DNA of 64,000 nt, from positions 1 through 64,000 of the forward strand of contig CACIZC010000001.1 of assembly GCA_902591045.1 (NCBI GenBank). The letters are read 5' to 3'. The position numbers and the translations under genes were made by a program. The stretch's first letter is position 1. Each line of letters begins with the position of its first letter. The notes under the pieces were generated by a model, which searched no databases, was not told the DNA's origin, and saw nothing but the letters and a program-made list of their open reading frames with translations. This DNA comes from an uncultured Pelagibacteraceae bacterium (GTDB lineage Bacteria; Pseudomonadota; Alphaproteobacteria; Pelagibacterales; Pelagibacteraceae). This document shows positions 24,671-33,885 of this stretch, in pieces.

Positions 24671-25545
24671 ACTCTTGGTGCCATAACTTGTTTTTTTAAT
24701 GTTGCTTCCCTTCTAAAGATTATAAATGAGCTTATCACAATCAAGCTAGCACCAAATAAAGTCATCGATTTCGGCACTTCGCTGAAAATTAAATAGCCTG
24801 CCACAACTGCAACTATTAAAGATAAGTATTTAATAGGAGAAACAAGGCTTGCATCTGCCAGTCTATAGCTTTGCGTAAGCAATAGATTTGCTATACCTCC
24901 TGATAAACCAAGTATTACAAATAAAAGTGCTTCGTAGGGTGTCGGCCAAATCCAACCATTTACAATAGTACCAAGAGCTACCAAAAGAGATAACAGAGAA
25001 AAGTAAAGTGCGATTAAATAATTTGGTTCAGTTTTTGATAAGATTCTTATGCTTATTGCAACATTTGCAAAGCCCAATGAAAATATAACTGGAAAGATAT
25101 AGTAAAGATTCGCCTCTTGAAAAGCAGGACGAACTATAAATAACATTCCTATAAAACCGATTAAAACGGCAGACCATCTTCTTATACCCACTTTTTCTGA
25201 AAGAAAAATTACAGACATTATTGTTACAAACAAAGGTCCGGTAAAAGTTAAACTAATTACGTCGGCTAGTGGTAAATTTCTTAAAGCAACAAATAAAGCG
25301 ATAATAGCAATTGTTCCACTAACGGCTCTGAAAGCATGAAGGATTGGTCTCTTAGTTTTATAAAATGTAAAAATTTTATTCTTAGGTATTAAAAAGAGAA
25401 TTGGTATCATTCCAAAAAAAAATCGCATAAACAAAACTTGCCCAAATGGAACATTGTCTAAATATTTAACTATTAAATCCATGCTGCTAAAACAGATTAC
25501 AGATCCAACCATGTATAAAACAGCTTTTTGAGATTTTGTGAGCAA
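24667..25545 (-). CDS. DMT-superfamily (EamA) permease
   Basis: A 292-residue inner-membrane protein with about ten predicted spans arranged as two EamA repeats. Examples of spans are AVLYMVGSVICFSSMDLIVKYL, VLIGFIGMLFIV, and the second-repeat LSLIVAVVAGYLIFSEVP. The short hydrophilic loops and the conserved 'P...ALRNLPLADVISLTFTGPLF' motif fit the family, whose members export amino acids or other metabolites. Substrate unknown. Coupled to the alkA-like gene by a four-base overlap. Confidence 0.88.
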   Translation of the reverse strand: MLTKSQKAVLYMVGSVICFSSMDLIVKYLDNVPFGQVLFMRFFFGMIPILFLIPKNKIFTFYKTKRPILHAFRAVSGTIAIIALFVALRNLPLADVISLTFTGPLFVTIMSVIFLSEKVGIRRWSAVLIGFIGMLFIVRPAFQEANLYYIFPVIFSLGFANVAISIRILSKTEPNYLIALYFSLLSLLVALGTIVNGWIWPTPYEALLFVILGLSGGIANLLLTQSYRLADASLVSPIKYLSLIVAVVAGYLIFSEVPKSMTLFGASLIVISSFIIFRREATLKKQVMAPRV

Positions 25546-25593
25546 ATTTACCGCCTTTAATTAATCCAATTAACATAATAGAATTTAAATTAA

Positions 25594-26046
25594 ATGGAAA
25601 CTGGAATATTTGGCGCTGGTTGCTTCTGGAAGCCTGATTTAGAGTTTGAAAAACTCAAAGGAGTTAAAAAAACAGAAGTAGGTTATTGCGGTGGTAACGA
25701 ATCAAAAACAACTTATGAAAAAGTCTGCACAGGTACAACAAATCATGCGGAAGTTGTAAAAGTTTATTATGATGAAAATATTATTTCCTATGAAGAATTA
25801 TTAAACTTTTTTTTTAAAATTCATGATCCAACAACTCTTAATAGACAGGGGCCAGATACAGGCACTCAATATAGAAGCGAAATTTTTTATACTAAAGAAA
25901 AACAAAAAGAAATTGCAGAAAAAGTTACAGAAAAAATAAATAAAGAATTTAAAGGAAAAATTGTAACAAAAATTTCAAAGGAATCGAATTATTGCAGAGC
26001 TGAAGATTATCATCAAAAATATCTTAAAAAAAAAGGAGTGTTGTGA
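25594..26046 (+). CDS. msrA: peptide-methionine (S)-S-oxide reductase
   Basis: A 150-residue repair enzyme that reduces methionine-S-sulfoxide in oxidised proteins. The catalytic GCFW motif is at residues 9-12 (nucleophile Cys10), followed by VGYCGG. HDPTTLNRQGPDTGTQYRS is the canonical substrate-region motif, and the end is EDYHQKYL. It is shorter than E. coli MsrA (212) because it lacks the N-terminal extension. The recycling thiol would be TrxA, encoded at 8.8 kb. It overlaps the sulfurtransferase gene by four bases. Confidence 0.96.
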   Translation: METGIFGAGCFWKPDLEFEKLKGVKKTEVGYCGGNESKTTYEKVCTGTTNHAEVVKVYYDENIISYEELLNFFFKIHDPTTLNRQGPDTGTQYRSEIFYTKEKQKEIAEKVTEKINKEFKGKIVTKISKESNYCRAEDYHQKYLKKKGVL

Positions 26047-26852
26047 ACTTAGTTACAACCGATTGGTTAGAATCTAATTTAGATAAGGTAAAAATATTTG
26101 ATGCTAGTTGGCATATGCCTTCTACAAAACGTAATGCCAAAAAAGAATATACCAATAAACATATTCAAGGAGCCATGTTCTGGGATGTTGATGAACATAG
26201 CGATAAAAACTCTTCTTATCCGCACATGATGTCTAGCTCTGATTATTGGACTAAAATGTTATGGTCTTATGGAATTAAAAATGAGGATCATATTATAGTA
26301 TATGATTTTAGCGACGTATACAGTTCTTGCAGATTATGGTTTTCTCTTAAATATTTTGGTCACAAAAAAGTTTCTGTTTTAGATGGTGGTATGAAAAAAT
26401 GGCTTAAAGAAAATAAAAATACTACAAATAAATTAGAAAAAATTAAAAAGATAGATAGTTATCGTGTAAATGAAAATACGGTATGGATTAAAAATAAAAA
26501 AGACATAGATGAAAATATAAAAAAAATTTCTTTTCAAACAGTTGATGCCAGAAATCGTGAACGTTTTGAGGGAAAGGTAGACGAGCCTCGTCCTGGATTA
26601 AAAAAAGGTTCTATCATAGGTTCAAAAAATATTCCTTTTAAAGACTGTATTGATTCTAAAACAAATACTTTTAAGACAAAATCTGAATTAATTAAGATTT
26701 TTAATAAAAATAAGGTAGATTCTTCTAAGCCTATTGCTTTTACTTGCGGTTCAGGAATGACAGCCTGTGTTTTAGGTATGGCATATTCTATAATTAGTGG
26801 TAAAAATGCTGTGATTTATGATGGCTCTTGGGCGGAATATGGAAAAAAATGA
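26043..26852 (+). CDS. sseA: 3-mercaptopyruvate/thiosulfate sulfurtransferase (two rhodanese domains)
   Basis: A 269-residue tandem rhodanese. The N-terminal domain starts VTTDWLESNLDKVKIFDASWHMP, and the C-terminal domain carries the persulfide cysteine Cys235 in the loop CGSGMTA, which matches the mercaptopyruvate type. DARNRERFEG is the linker motif. It moves sulfur from mercaptopyruvate or thiosulfate to an acceptor. ATG/stop overlaps join it to msrA before and to the RND adaptor after. The start is GTG at 26043 by frame. Confidence 0.92.
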   Translation: MNLVTTDWLESNLDKVKIFDASWHMPSTKRNAKKEYTNKHIQGAMFWDVDEHSDKNSSYPHMMSSSDYWTKMLWSYGIKNEDHIIVYDFSDVYSSCRLWFSLKYFGHKKVSVLDGGMKKWLKENKNTTNKLEKIKKIDSYRVNENTVWIKNKKDIDENIKKISFQTVDARNRERFEGKVDEPRPGLKKGSIIGSKNIPFKDCIDSKTNTFKTKSELIKIFNKNKVDSSKPIAFTCGSGMTACVLGMAYSIISGKNAVIYDGSWAEYGKK

Positions 26853-27712
26853 AAAGATCTAAAAAAGTAACTATAGGAATTATAATATTTTTTATCATCG
26901 TTGCTACTGTAATCGGTGGCAGAACAGCAATGGGTGTTTATTTTAAAAAAAAATTTGGTAAGCGACCGCCTCCAGGAGTGATAGTTGAAATAGTCTCTGA
27001 AAAAAAGTTTAGCCAAACGATCGAAAGCTATTGTACAGCATTGAGTAGTAAAACTACTTCTTTTAAAATTAAAAAAAGTGAGCTACTAGAACCAATCAAG
27101 TTTAAAAAAGTAAAAAAAGGAGGGGAAATTGCTAAATTACAAAATAAAACTATTACCGCCCCTTTTACGGGAATGCTTGGTACTCGCGGTATAAGCTCTT
27201 CGATTCTTGGAACTGATTCTATGATAGTTACTCTTGACGACTCTAAAAGAATACTTTGTGACTTACAAATTCCTGAGGTTTTTGCTGCTGTCTTAAAAAA
27301 AGGTCTAAAAGTTAACGCAAAATTTTTGGCCTACAAAAATAAATTATATAGGGGAACTATTATTTCCCATGCTTCAAGAATAGATGCTCAAACTCGTAGT
27401 ATTTTGGCCAGAGCACAAATCAATAATAAAGATCTTGAAATTCTTCCTGGTTCGTTACTAGATATTGAGCTTCTTTACGATGAAAAAGAAACGCTTTCTG
27501 TGGCGGATACAAGCATCATTTTTGAAGATGAAAAAAAGTTTGTTTATAAAATCTTAGAAAATAACATAATTGAAAAAACAGAAGTCAAGACTGGAATAAG
27601 GAAAGGAGGCAATCTTGAAATATTGGAGGGCCTAAGTGTAAATGATAAAATTGTTAAAGAAGGTTTAACTAGACTTGCTGATGGCATGATTGTTAAACCT
27701 ATAATAAAATAA
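26849..27712 (+). CDS. RND efflux periplasmic adaptor without alpha-hairpin
   Basis: A membrane fusion protein of the RND type, 287 residues from ATG 26849, which overlaps the sulfurtransferase stop (ATGA). An upstream in-frame TTG is disfavoured. Residues 7-24 form the membrane anchor. The family's APFTGMLG lipoyl motif is present (104-111). The first lipoyl half (VKKGGEIAKLQ, 88-98) runs into the second (NKTITAPF, 99-106) with no residues left for the long helical hairpin that normally separates them. The beta-barrel and membrane-proximal domains follow (ILCDLQIPEVFAAVLKKG, LSVADTSIIF, IVKEGLTRLADGM). It works with the RND pump encoded two bases downstream. Confidence 0.88.
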   Translation: MKRSKKVTIGIIIFFIIVATVIGGRTAMGVYFKKKFGKRPPPGVIVEIVSEKKFSQTIESYCTALSSKTTSFKIKKSELLEPIKFKKVKKGGEIAKLQNKTITAPFTGMLGTRGISSSILGTDSMIVTLDDSKRILCDLQIPEVFAAVLKKGLKVNAKFLAYKNKLYRGTIISHASRIDAQTRSILARAQINNKDLEILPGSLLDIELLYDEKETLSVADTSIIFEDEKKFVYKILENNIIEKTEVKTGIRKGGNLEILEGLSVNDKIVKEGLTRLADGMIVKPIIK

Positions 27713-27713
27713 A

Positions 27714-30700
27714 ATGCATAATTTTTGTTTGCTTAATATAAAGAGACCTGTTTTAAGTTCTGTTTTTTCTTTGTTACTTGTGGTTTTTGGTCTCTATACT
27801 TTTTTTGAACTTAGCACGAGAGAACTGCCAAAAAACCTTCAACCTCCAGAAGTTGTCATTTCCACTAAATATACCGGTGCTAGTCCTTCAATAATTTCGT
27901 CTGAAATATCAGAGCCAATTGAATTGGCGGTTGGTGGTGCGGAAGGTATTAAGTCGATTGATACATTATCTGAAATTGGAAAAAGTACTATAAAAATTGA
28001 ATTTTTCACCAGTATTGATGTGGATGATGCCGCAAATGATATTCGAGAAAGAATTGCAAGAATTATAGATAACTTACCTGAAGATAGTAAAGCTCCTGAA
28101 GTAAGAAAAGCTTCAGCAGGATTCTCTACGAGTATGTGGCTTTCTGTAAGCAGTACTTCCTGGAACTCTTTAGATATTGGTGACTATGTAAAAAGAAATT
28201 TAGTCGATGCCTTTAGTTCTGTTCCTGGAACAGGAAGAGTAATTGTGGGAGGAATAAATGAAAAAGCCGTAAGAGTTTATCTTAACCCAGTTAAACTCAG
28301 TGCGAATGATTTAGATATTAGAGAAGTAGAAAGTTCCATAAGAAAAAATAATGTTGCTGTACCTGCGGGAACAATTGAAGCAAGCAACGTAGATCTTACG
28401 CTTGATCTTGGAAAAACCTACACAGATATTAATTCTATTAAAAAGCTTCCAATAAAAAAAATTAAAGGAAAAATTATAACTTTGGGAGATTTAGGGGAAG
28501 TTAAATATGGTCCAGTTTCTGAAAAAACCTTATTCAAATCACAAAGTCCAGATGCATTAAACGAAAATACCGTTGGAATAGGTATATACGCACGAACAAA
28601 CGAAAGTACTGTAACACTTTCAAGAAATATAAGAGAGAAAATTGAAGAAGTAGAAAAAACACTCCCTGATGGTCTTAAATTATCAGTAAGCTTTGACAGA
28701 GCAACTTACATTAAAGAAGCCATTCAAATGTGTTACCAATCAATCATTTTAGCTTTAGTTTTAGTTGTTGGAATCATTTACCTTTTTTTAGGAAACATAA
28801 GAGCCACAATTGTTCCGGCCATAACTTTGCCTGTCAGTTTAATCGGGGCTTGTCTTGGTTTGTGGATTTTTGGTCTTACCATCAACGTTTTTACACTGCT
28901 TGCTATCATACTAAGTGTGGCCATCGTAACTGACGATAGTGTTGTTATGACAGAGTCAATTTATCACAGAGTTGAACAAGGAGATACTTCTCTTGTAGCA
29001 GCCGCTACAGGATCTAAAAATGTTATTTTTGCAATTTTATCAACAAGTATTATACTTTTAGCAACATTTGCACCCTTGCTATTTATTGGTGGAATTAGTG
29101 GAACTTTATTTAGAGAAATGGCAATAACCCTTTCGATTACAATTGTAATAAGTACCTTTACAGCTCTTTCGATCGCACCAATGTTAGGATCAAAGTTACT
29201 TAACAAAAAAAAATCTAAATCAAAGATAGTTTTAAAGTTTGAAAGATTGTTTGATTCTTTTGGACACTTTTATTCCGAAACTTTAAAGTATTGGATAAAA
29301 AAACCAAAAACTATAGTTTGGTTTATGATTTTTGTAGTTACCTTTGCTGCTTTTCTTTTCAAATTTACTCCTAAAACTTTACTGGAAAAAGATCCAGATA
29401 GAGGGGTTTATTTGGTTTTTGGAAAAACTGATGAATCTTCTTCTTTTGAATATACGGTCGATAAAGCTGAAAAAGTTGAAAAAAGATTATTGCCACTTTT
29501 ACAAGATGAAAATGAACCTTATCAAAAATTAATTATGAGGGTGCCTGGATTTGGTAGGTCTTCACAATCATATAATAGCTTTATAATAATAGCCTTGCTA
29601 GATAACTGGAGCGACAGAAAAGATAGTGCACAAAAAATTGTTAGGAAGGCTATAGGAAAAATTGTTACCGTTCCAGGTACAATGGCATTTCCATTAACCC
29701 CTAATTCAGTTCGTGTAAGTAATTATCAAAAACCAGTTGTAGTAACTATGACGGGGCCTTCCTATGAAAGTTTATACAAATGGCAAAATTCTGTAATGAA
29801 AGAATTAAGAAAGAACAGAGGTTTAGCTGATATAACCTCTGATTACTCTAAAAATAAGCCAGAGGTTCAACTAGTGATAGATGAAAATAAAGCAAAAGAT
29901 CTGGGTCTTTCTACTCAAGCAATTGGAAAATCTATAGAAACTTTATTCTCCGGAAAAAATGTAACAACATTAAATGAATCGGGAAAGGAATATCCTATAA
30001 TTTTACAAGCAGATCTTAAGGACAGAAGAAGAACTGAAAGTCTAAGCAAAATATTTGTACGTTCCGAAACTACAGGTAAGTTAATATCATTGGCCAACGT
30101 AGTCAGTTTTCAGGAGAGAGGTTCTGCAAAACTATTAACGCGCTACCAAAGATCTAAATCAGTAACCCTTACCGCGCGATTAGTAGGCGGATATACTCTA
30201 AATGAAGCACTAAATTTTATTGAAAAAACAATTGATAATGAGGCACCTACAGCTGGAATTTTTTATAAAGGAAAATCTCTAGATCTTAAAGAGTCCTCGA
30301 GTGAGTTAATGGTAATTTTTTCTTTGGCTCTGGTAAGTGCCTATTTAGTAATGGCTGGTACTTTCAACGCTTGGAGACAGCCTTTTGTAGTTATGTTAAC
30401 AGTACCTTTGGCAGCTTTAGGGGGTTTAATTTTTATTCTTTTATTCAATAGTACAATAAATATTTTCTCTCAAATTGCTTTGGTTGTACTCATTGGTATT
30501 GCTACTAAAAATAGTATTTTGATAGTTGATTGGGCGAACCAACTTAGAATTAAAGGAAAGAGTGTTGAAAATGCTATAGTTGAGTCTTGTATGAGAAGAT
30601 TTAGACCAATTATGATGACAAGTTTATCTACTCTTATTGCTATGGTCCCTCTAATAGTTGGAAATATTGGTCCAGGCGCCGGCGAAGGAATAAGATTAGC

Positions 30701-30845
30701 TGTAGGTTGTACAATATTTGGGGGAATGCTAATTAGTACTTTTCTAACTTTATTTACTACCCCTGTATTCTATTTGCTGCTTTGTAAAAATTCTAAAAGG
30801 ATGGATGAAGTTGACATTCAACTGGGTAAAGAATTTAGTAAATAA
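27714..30845 (+). CDS. RND efflux pump inner-membrane subunit (AcrB/HAE1-like)
   Basis: A 1043-residue proton-driven exporter with the standard duplicated 6+6 spans and two large periplasmic loops. The proton-relay residues are recognisable: the Asp-Asp pair in VAIVTDDSVVMTE (TM4), the lysine in GIATKNSILIVD (TM10) and the arginine in RRFRPIMMTSL (TM11). The N-terminal RPVLSSVFSLLLVVFGLYTF and GTFNAWRQPFVVMLTVPLA are family signatures. It is the only pump gene in the window, has no TolC-type partner nearby and pairs with an adaptor that lacks the helical hairpin. Substrate unknown. The 3' end overlaps the opposing lytic transglycosylase by 11 bases. Confidence 0.95.
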   Translation: MHNFCLLNIKRPVLSSVFSLLLVVFGLYTFFELSTRELPKNLQPPEVVISTKYTGASPSIISSEISEPIELAVGGAEGIKSIDTLSEIGKSTIKIEFFTSIDVDDAANDIRERIARIIDNLPEDSKAPEVRKASAGFSTSMWLSVSSTSWNSLDIGDYVKRNLVDAFSSVPGTGRVIVGGINEKAVRVYLNPVKLSANDLDIREVESSIRKNNVAVPAGTIEASNVDLTLDLGKTYTDINSIKKLPIKKIKGKIITLGDLGEVKYGPVSEKTLFKSQSPDALNENTVGIGIYARTNESTVTLSRNIREKIEEVEKTLPDGLKLSVSFDRATYIKEAIQMCYQSIILALVLVVGIIYLFLGNIRATIVPAITLPVSLIGACLGLWIFGLTINVFTLLAIILSVAIVTDDSVVMTESIYHRVEQGDTSLVAAATGSKNVIFAILSTSIILLATFAPLLFIGGISGTLFREMAITLSITIVISTFTALSIAPMLGSKLLNKKKSKSKIVLKFERLFDSFGHFYSETLKYWIKKPKTIVWFMIFVVTFAAFLFKFTPKTLLEKDPDRGVYLVFGKTDESSSFEYTVDKAEKVEKRLLPLLQDENEPYQKLIMRVPGFGRSSQSYNSFIIIALLDNWSDRKDSAQKIVRKAIGKIVTVPGTMAFPLTPNSVRVSNYQKPVVVTMTGPSYESLYKWQNSVMKELRKNRGLADITSDYSKNKPEVQLVIDENKAKDLGLSTQAIGKSIETLFSGKNVTTLNESGKEYPIILQADLKDRRRTESLSKIFVRSETTGKLISLANVVSFQERGSAKLLTRYQRSKSVTLTARLVGGYTLNEALNFIEKTIDNEAPTAGIFYKGKSLDLKESSSELMVIFSLALVSAYLVMAGTFNAWRQPFVVMLTVPLAALGGLIFILLFNSTINIFSQIALVVLIGIATKNSILIVDWANQLRIKGKSVENAIVESCMRRFRPIMMTSLSTLIAMVPLIVGNIGPGAGEGIRLAVGCTIFGGMLISTFLTLFTTPVFYLLLCKNSKRMDEVDIQLGKEFSK

Positions 30846-31434
30846 TATATTTTTTCCTATTTAACTTATTTTGGCACTGCGTTAATTGTTTTCTGTATGT
30901 TGAAGCAATTTCTTTCACTGATTTAGCATAAATAATAGCTTTCTTATCTTTTGAGTAATTTTTGTAATCGCCCCAACCTTTGTAATAGGCAAGATATTGT
31001 CGGTAAGCATCATTCTTAGGTATCTTTAATAATTTATGAGTCTTGTTTATATACCAGCCAATAAAGTTTACTGAATCTTTAAATCTCGCTCTGGTAGTTA
31101 ATTTAATTCCAGTTTCTTTTTTATACTGTTCCCAAGTACCTTTGATGGCTTGCGAGTAACCAAAAGAACTTGATTTACGTTTATATGGAATCACTTTAAA
31201 TAATTTATGTCGAGGGGGTTTTGCCAACCAATTAAAATCACTTTCTTTTTTCACAAATGCTAGCTGAATATAAATTGGAACACCCCATTTCTCTTCAACC
31301 TTTTTAGTATGCTTGTACCATAAATAGCGATCTTCAAAAATCGCACAGCTATTTTTAGTGTTTTTAGGTACAGAGGAACAGGCTGTAATAAAGAATAATA
31401 AAATTAATAAATAAAAATTTGTTTTTCGAATCAC
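30835..31434 (-). CDS. lytic transglycosylase-like lipoprotein (SLT domain)
   Basis: A 199-residue protein with a lipoprotein signal (YLLILLFFITAC, lipobox ITAC). The catalytic glutamate is in AFVKKESDFNW, followed by SSFGYSQAIKGTWEQYKKETG and the C-terminal YLAYYKGWGDY, which correspond to the ES, GLMQ and AYNxG motifs of family 1 lytic transglycosylases. It should cleave the peptidoglycan glycan strand from the envelope side. Similar short lipoproteins resemble EmtA. The catalytic motifs are modified (GYSQ for GLMQ), a common variant. Confidence 0.87.
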   Translation of the reverse strand: MIRKTNFYLLILLFFITACSSVPKNTKNSCAIFEDRYLWYKHTKKVEEKWGVPIYIQLAFVKKESDFNWLAKPPRHKLFKVIPYKRKSSSFGYSQAIKGTWEQYKKETGIKLTTRARFKDSVNFIGWYINKTHKLLKIPKNDAYRQYLAYYKGWGDYKNYSKDKKAIIYAKSVKEIASTYRKQLTQCQNKLNRKKYIIY

Positions 31435-31446
31435 TTAATCATTATA

Positions 31447-31755
31447 CTAAATAAATTCGGACTTGGCTTTTTCATTAAGTTCGTTCATTTTTTTTCTAAT
31501 GTCTTCGTCTGAAACACTATGATCTTTTAGATCTGTTTTGATTTTTCTAAAAACATCTTCGTCCCCTGCTTCTTGAAAATCAGCTTTGATCACAGATTGA
31601 ATATATTCTTTTTCCTTATCTGGATTATATCCAAGCTTTTGTGAAACCCATTGACCAAGATATTTATTTCTTTTTGCAGCAACCTTGAATTTCAACTCTT
31701 CGTCATGCGCAAATTTTTTCTCAAAGGATTTCTTTCGTTCATCAAATTTTTCCAT
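31447..31755 (-). CDS. ATP synthase zeta-type inhibitor (DUF1476)
   Basis: A 102-residue helical protein of the DUF1476 family, whose Paracoccus member inhibits F1-ATPase hydrolysis. The N-terminus MEKFDERKKSFEKKFAHDEE is diagnostic and contains the inhibitory segment. The rest (KFKVAAKRNKYLGQWVSQKLG and DVFRKIKTDLKD) forms the four-helix core. The family is limited to Alphaproteobacteria, which supports the taxonomic call. It overlaps the VanZ-like gene by 14 bases. Confidence 0.93.
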   Translation of the reverse strand: MEKFDERKKSFEKKFAHDEELKFKVAAKRNKYLGQWVSQKLGYNPDKEKEYIQSVIKADFQEAGDEDVFRKIKTDLKDHSVSDEDIRKKMNELNEKAKSEFI

Positions 31756-32140
31756 TTTTTAACCTTTTATAAAAAAATATTATAACAATAGCTAATAATG
31801 TTCCAAGTAAATTTGCAAAAAGATCTAAAGATTGAAAAGATCTATTGGGTATAATTAAATGAGATAATTCTAAAAATACAGATAGAATTAATAAAAAAAT
31901 TACAGTTTGGATAAAACTAACCCCTCTCATATAACTAATCAAACCAAGTACTGATAGATAAAGAAAAGCCAATGTATGGTTAATAGATGTGCCGATAGGA
32001 TTTGGAATAAAATCTGGTTGTTGACCTAAATCTTTATACAGGAAATATCCTATTAGACTTCCGGGAAAAAGATAAAGTATTAACAGTCCGGCTAGTGAAA
32101 AATAATACAAATAACGAACTATACGGATTTTATAATCCAT
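31742..32140 (-). CDS. VanZ-like integral membrane protein
   Basis: A 132-residue protein with four predicted membrane segments. The VanZ-like pattern is seen in NHTLAFLYLSVLGLIS after the first loop and ELSHLIIPNRSFQSLDLFANLLGTLLA, which matches the Q...RxxsxxDxxxNxxG signature of the family. Function in Gram-negative bacteria is unclear. It lies between cutA (22 bases overlap) and the zeta inhibitor, and the tight packing indicates cotranscription with them. Confidence 0.85.
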   Translation of the reverse strand: MDYKIRIVRYLYYFSLAGLLILYLFPGSLIGYFLYKDLGQQPDFIPNPIGTSINHTLAFLYLSVLGLISYMRGVSFIQTVIFLLILSVFLELSHLIIPNRSFQSLDLFANLLGTLLAIVIIFFYKRLKNGKI

Positions 32141-32433
32141 TTTAAAAAATCCGTATTTCCATTTTTGATATCAAAAAAGATAACGCATGGAACTTCGTAA
32201 CTGTGTAATTTTTTAACACCCTTAATAATTTTTTGTACATTTTTATTCATTGTCTTTCCTACAATCAAAATTTCTTTCGCTTTTGTTACTTTTCCTTTCC
32301 AAGAAAATATTGAATCGACATTGTGAATAATATTTGCACAAGCAACGAGTTTATTTTTTACAAGAAATCCGGCTATTTTGAATGCCTCTTTCTTTTTTGG
32401 GCAAGTAATGTAAAAGAATTTAATACCTTTCAT
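32119..32433 (-). CDS. cutA: divalent-cation tolerance protein CutA
   Basis: A 104-residue trimeric ferredoxin-like protein. Diagnostic stretches are FYITCPKKKEAFKIAGFLVKN, LVACANIIHNVDSIFSWKGKV and LHSYEVPCVIFFDI; the ACANI and SxYxWKG-type motifs fit the family. CutA is linked to copper tolerance in E. coli but its activity is not settled. It reads divergently from gpmA, with 50 bases between starts. Confidence 0.95.
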   Translation of the reverse strand: MKGIKFFYITCPKKKEAFKIAGFLVKNKLVACANIIHNVDSIFSWKGKVTKAKEILIVGKTMNKNVQKIIKGVKKLHSYEVPCVIFFDIKNGNTDFLKWIIKSV

Positions 32434-32483
32434 ATTAATAATTTAATATATTAAATATATTATTTTCAATTAACAAATATTTA

Positions 32484-33197
32484 ATGGGAAAACTTGTAGC
32501 AATTAGACATGGACAGAGCATTTGGAACGCAGAAAATCGTTTCACAGGCTGGGTTAATGTTGGCTTGTCAGAAAAAGGTGTGATCGAAGCTGAAAAATCT
32601 GGAAAATTATTAAAAGAATTAAATTTGAGCTACGATATCTGTTTTACATCCTATCTTAATCGGGCAATAAAAACTCTGGAAATAGTATTGAAGGTTTTAG
32701 GTAAAGACAACAAGTATACAAAAGCTTGGGAGCTCAATGAAAGACATTATGGAGCTTTGACAGGTTTAAATAAGGCTGAAACAAAAAAAAAACTAGGCGA
32801 AGAACAATTTAAAAAATATAGAAGATCTTGGGACAATTCTCCTGAAAATTTGGATAGAGAATCTAAATATAGTTCACATAAAGATCCTTTATACAAAGGT
32901 TTAAACAGTGTACCTGATACAGAATCTTTAAAAAATACTTATGACCGTGTTGTACCCTATTTTGAAAAAAATATCGAAAAATATCTAAAACAAAATAAAA
33001 ATGTTATTCTTTCTGCTCATGGAAATTCGATTAGAGCCTTGAGTAAAAAAATTTTTAATATATCTGACAAAAATATCAATTTGCTTGAAATACCAACAGG
33101 AAACCCCTTGGTAATTGACTTTAATAATTCAGGTAAAGTCCTAAATGCAAAGTACTTGGATGAATCTAGAAAAACTAAAATAATATCTAATCAATAA
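32484..33197 (+). CDS. gpmA: 2,3-bisphosphoglycerate-dependent phosphoglycerate mutase
   Basis: A 237-residue glycolytic enzyme that interconverts 3- and 2-phosphoglycerate through a phosphohistidine. The nucleophile is His9 in RHGQSIWNAENRFTGW, the acid Glu is in ELNERHYGALTGLNKAET, and the second His is in SAHGNSIRAL. Length is typical of the bacterial dPGM type. The 3' end overlaps the opposing murU-like gene by 11 bases. Confidence 0.96.
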   Translation: MGKLVAIRHGQSIWNAENRFTGWVNVGLSEKGVIEAEKSGKLLKELNLSYDICFTSYLNRAIKTLEIVLKVLGKDNKYTKAWELNERHYGALTGLNKAETKKKLGEEQFKKYRRSWDNSPENLDRESKYSSHKDPLYKGLNSVPDTESLKNTYDRVVPYFEKNIEKYLKQNKNVILSAHGNSIRALSKKIFNISDKNINLLEIPTGNPLVIDFNNSGKVLNAKYLDESRKTKIISNQ

Positions 33198-33885
33198 CTT
33201 TTTTATTTAATTTTTTATATATTTTATAGTTATTGATATGAAAAAATTTATTTTGACTAGTAACTCCAATAAGATTCCTCTCTCTTATTAACTCATTCCA
33301 AACTTTATTCATAGAAAAAGGTTTAATTTTTCTTTTTTTAAAAACAGATCTATTAATAATTTGAGCTCCAGTATAAATAAATTTATTATTTTTTTGTTTT
33401 AAAATTTCATTTTTGGAGTTTAAATTAAAATCGCCTTTGAATGATCTGTCATAGCTTTTCTTTTTTGAAACTAAAAGCATTACTGGCTTCTTGTTTTTTA
33501 AATATATTTTTTCAAGTTTTCTAAACTCCTTTTTATATCCCTTTCTCCAAATAGTATCTGGATTTAAAACAAAAAATATTTGATTTTTTAATTTTTTTGA
33601 TGCATTCAAAATTCCACCACCTGTATCTAAAATCTTTTTTCTTTCTACAACTACATTGATTCTAGAAGAAAACTTTTTTCCTTTTACAAAATTAATAATT
33701 TCTTTATGAAGATGGTGTGAATTAATCACAATATGCTTGATGCCTAGAGAGCTTAAAAATTTAATACTATTCTCTAATAAAGTTACACCATTAATTTTCA
33801 CAAGCGGTTTGGGAATCGTTTTGGTAATTGGAAGCATTCTTTTTCCAAATCCAGCACATAAAATTATAGCTTTTTTTGTTTTCAT
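33187..33885 (-). CDS. murU: nucleotidyltransferase, MurU-like (N-acetylmuramate-1-phosphate uridylyltransferase)
   Basis: A 232-residue NDP-sugar pyrophosphorylase. The N-terminal loop AIILCAGFGKRMLPITKTIPKPLVKING is the nucleotide/PPi-binding motif, and FVLNPDTIWRKG holds the metal-binding Asp. The size fits MurU, which makes UDP-MurNAc during peptidoglycan recycling. Adjacency to an AmgK-like kinase and tsaE matches the order in many alpha- and gammaproteobacteria. Gene context, not sequence alone, drives the specific name. Its start touches the end of amgK (shared base 33885). Confidence 0.82.
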   Translation of the reverse strand: MKTKKAIILCAGFGKRMLPITKTIPKPLVKINGVTLLENSIKFLSSLGIKHIVINSHHLHKEIINFVKGKKFSSRINVVVERKKILDTGGGILNASKKLKNQIFFVLNPDTIWRKGYKKEFRKLEKIYLKNKKPVMLLVSKKKSYDRSFKGDFNLNSKNEILKQKNNKFIYTGAQIINRSVFKKRKIKPFSMNKVWNELIRERNLIGVTSQNKFFHINNYKIYKKLNKKVID

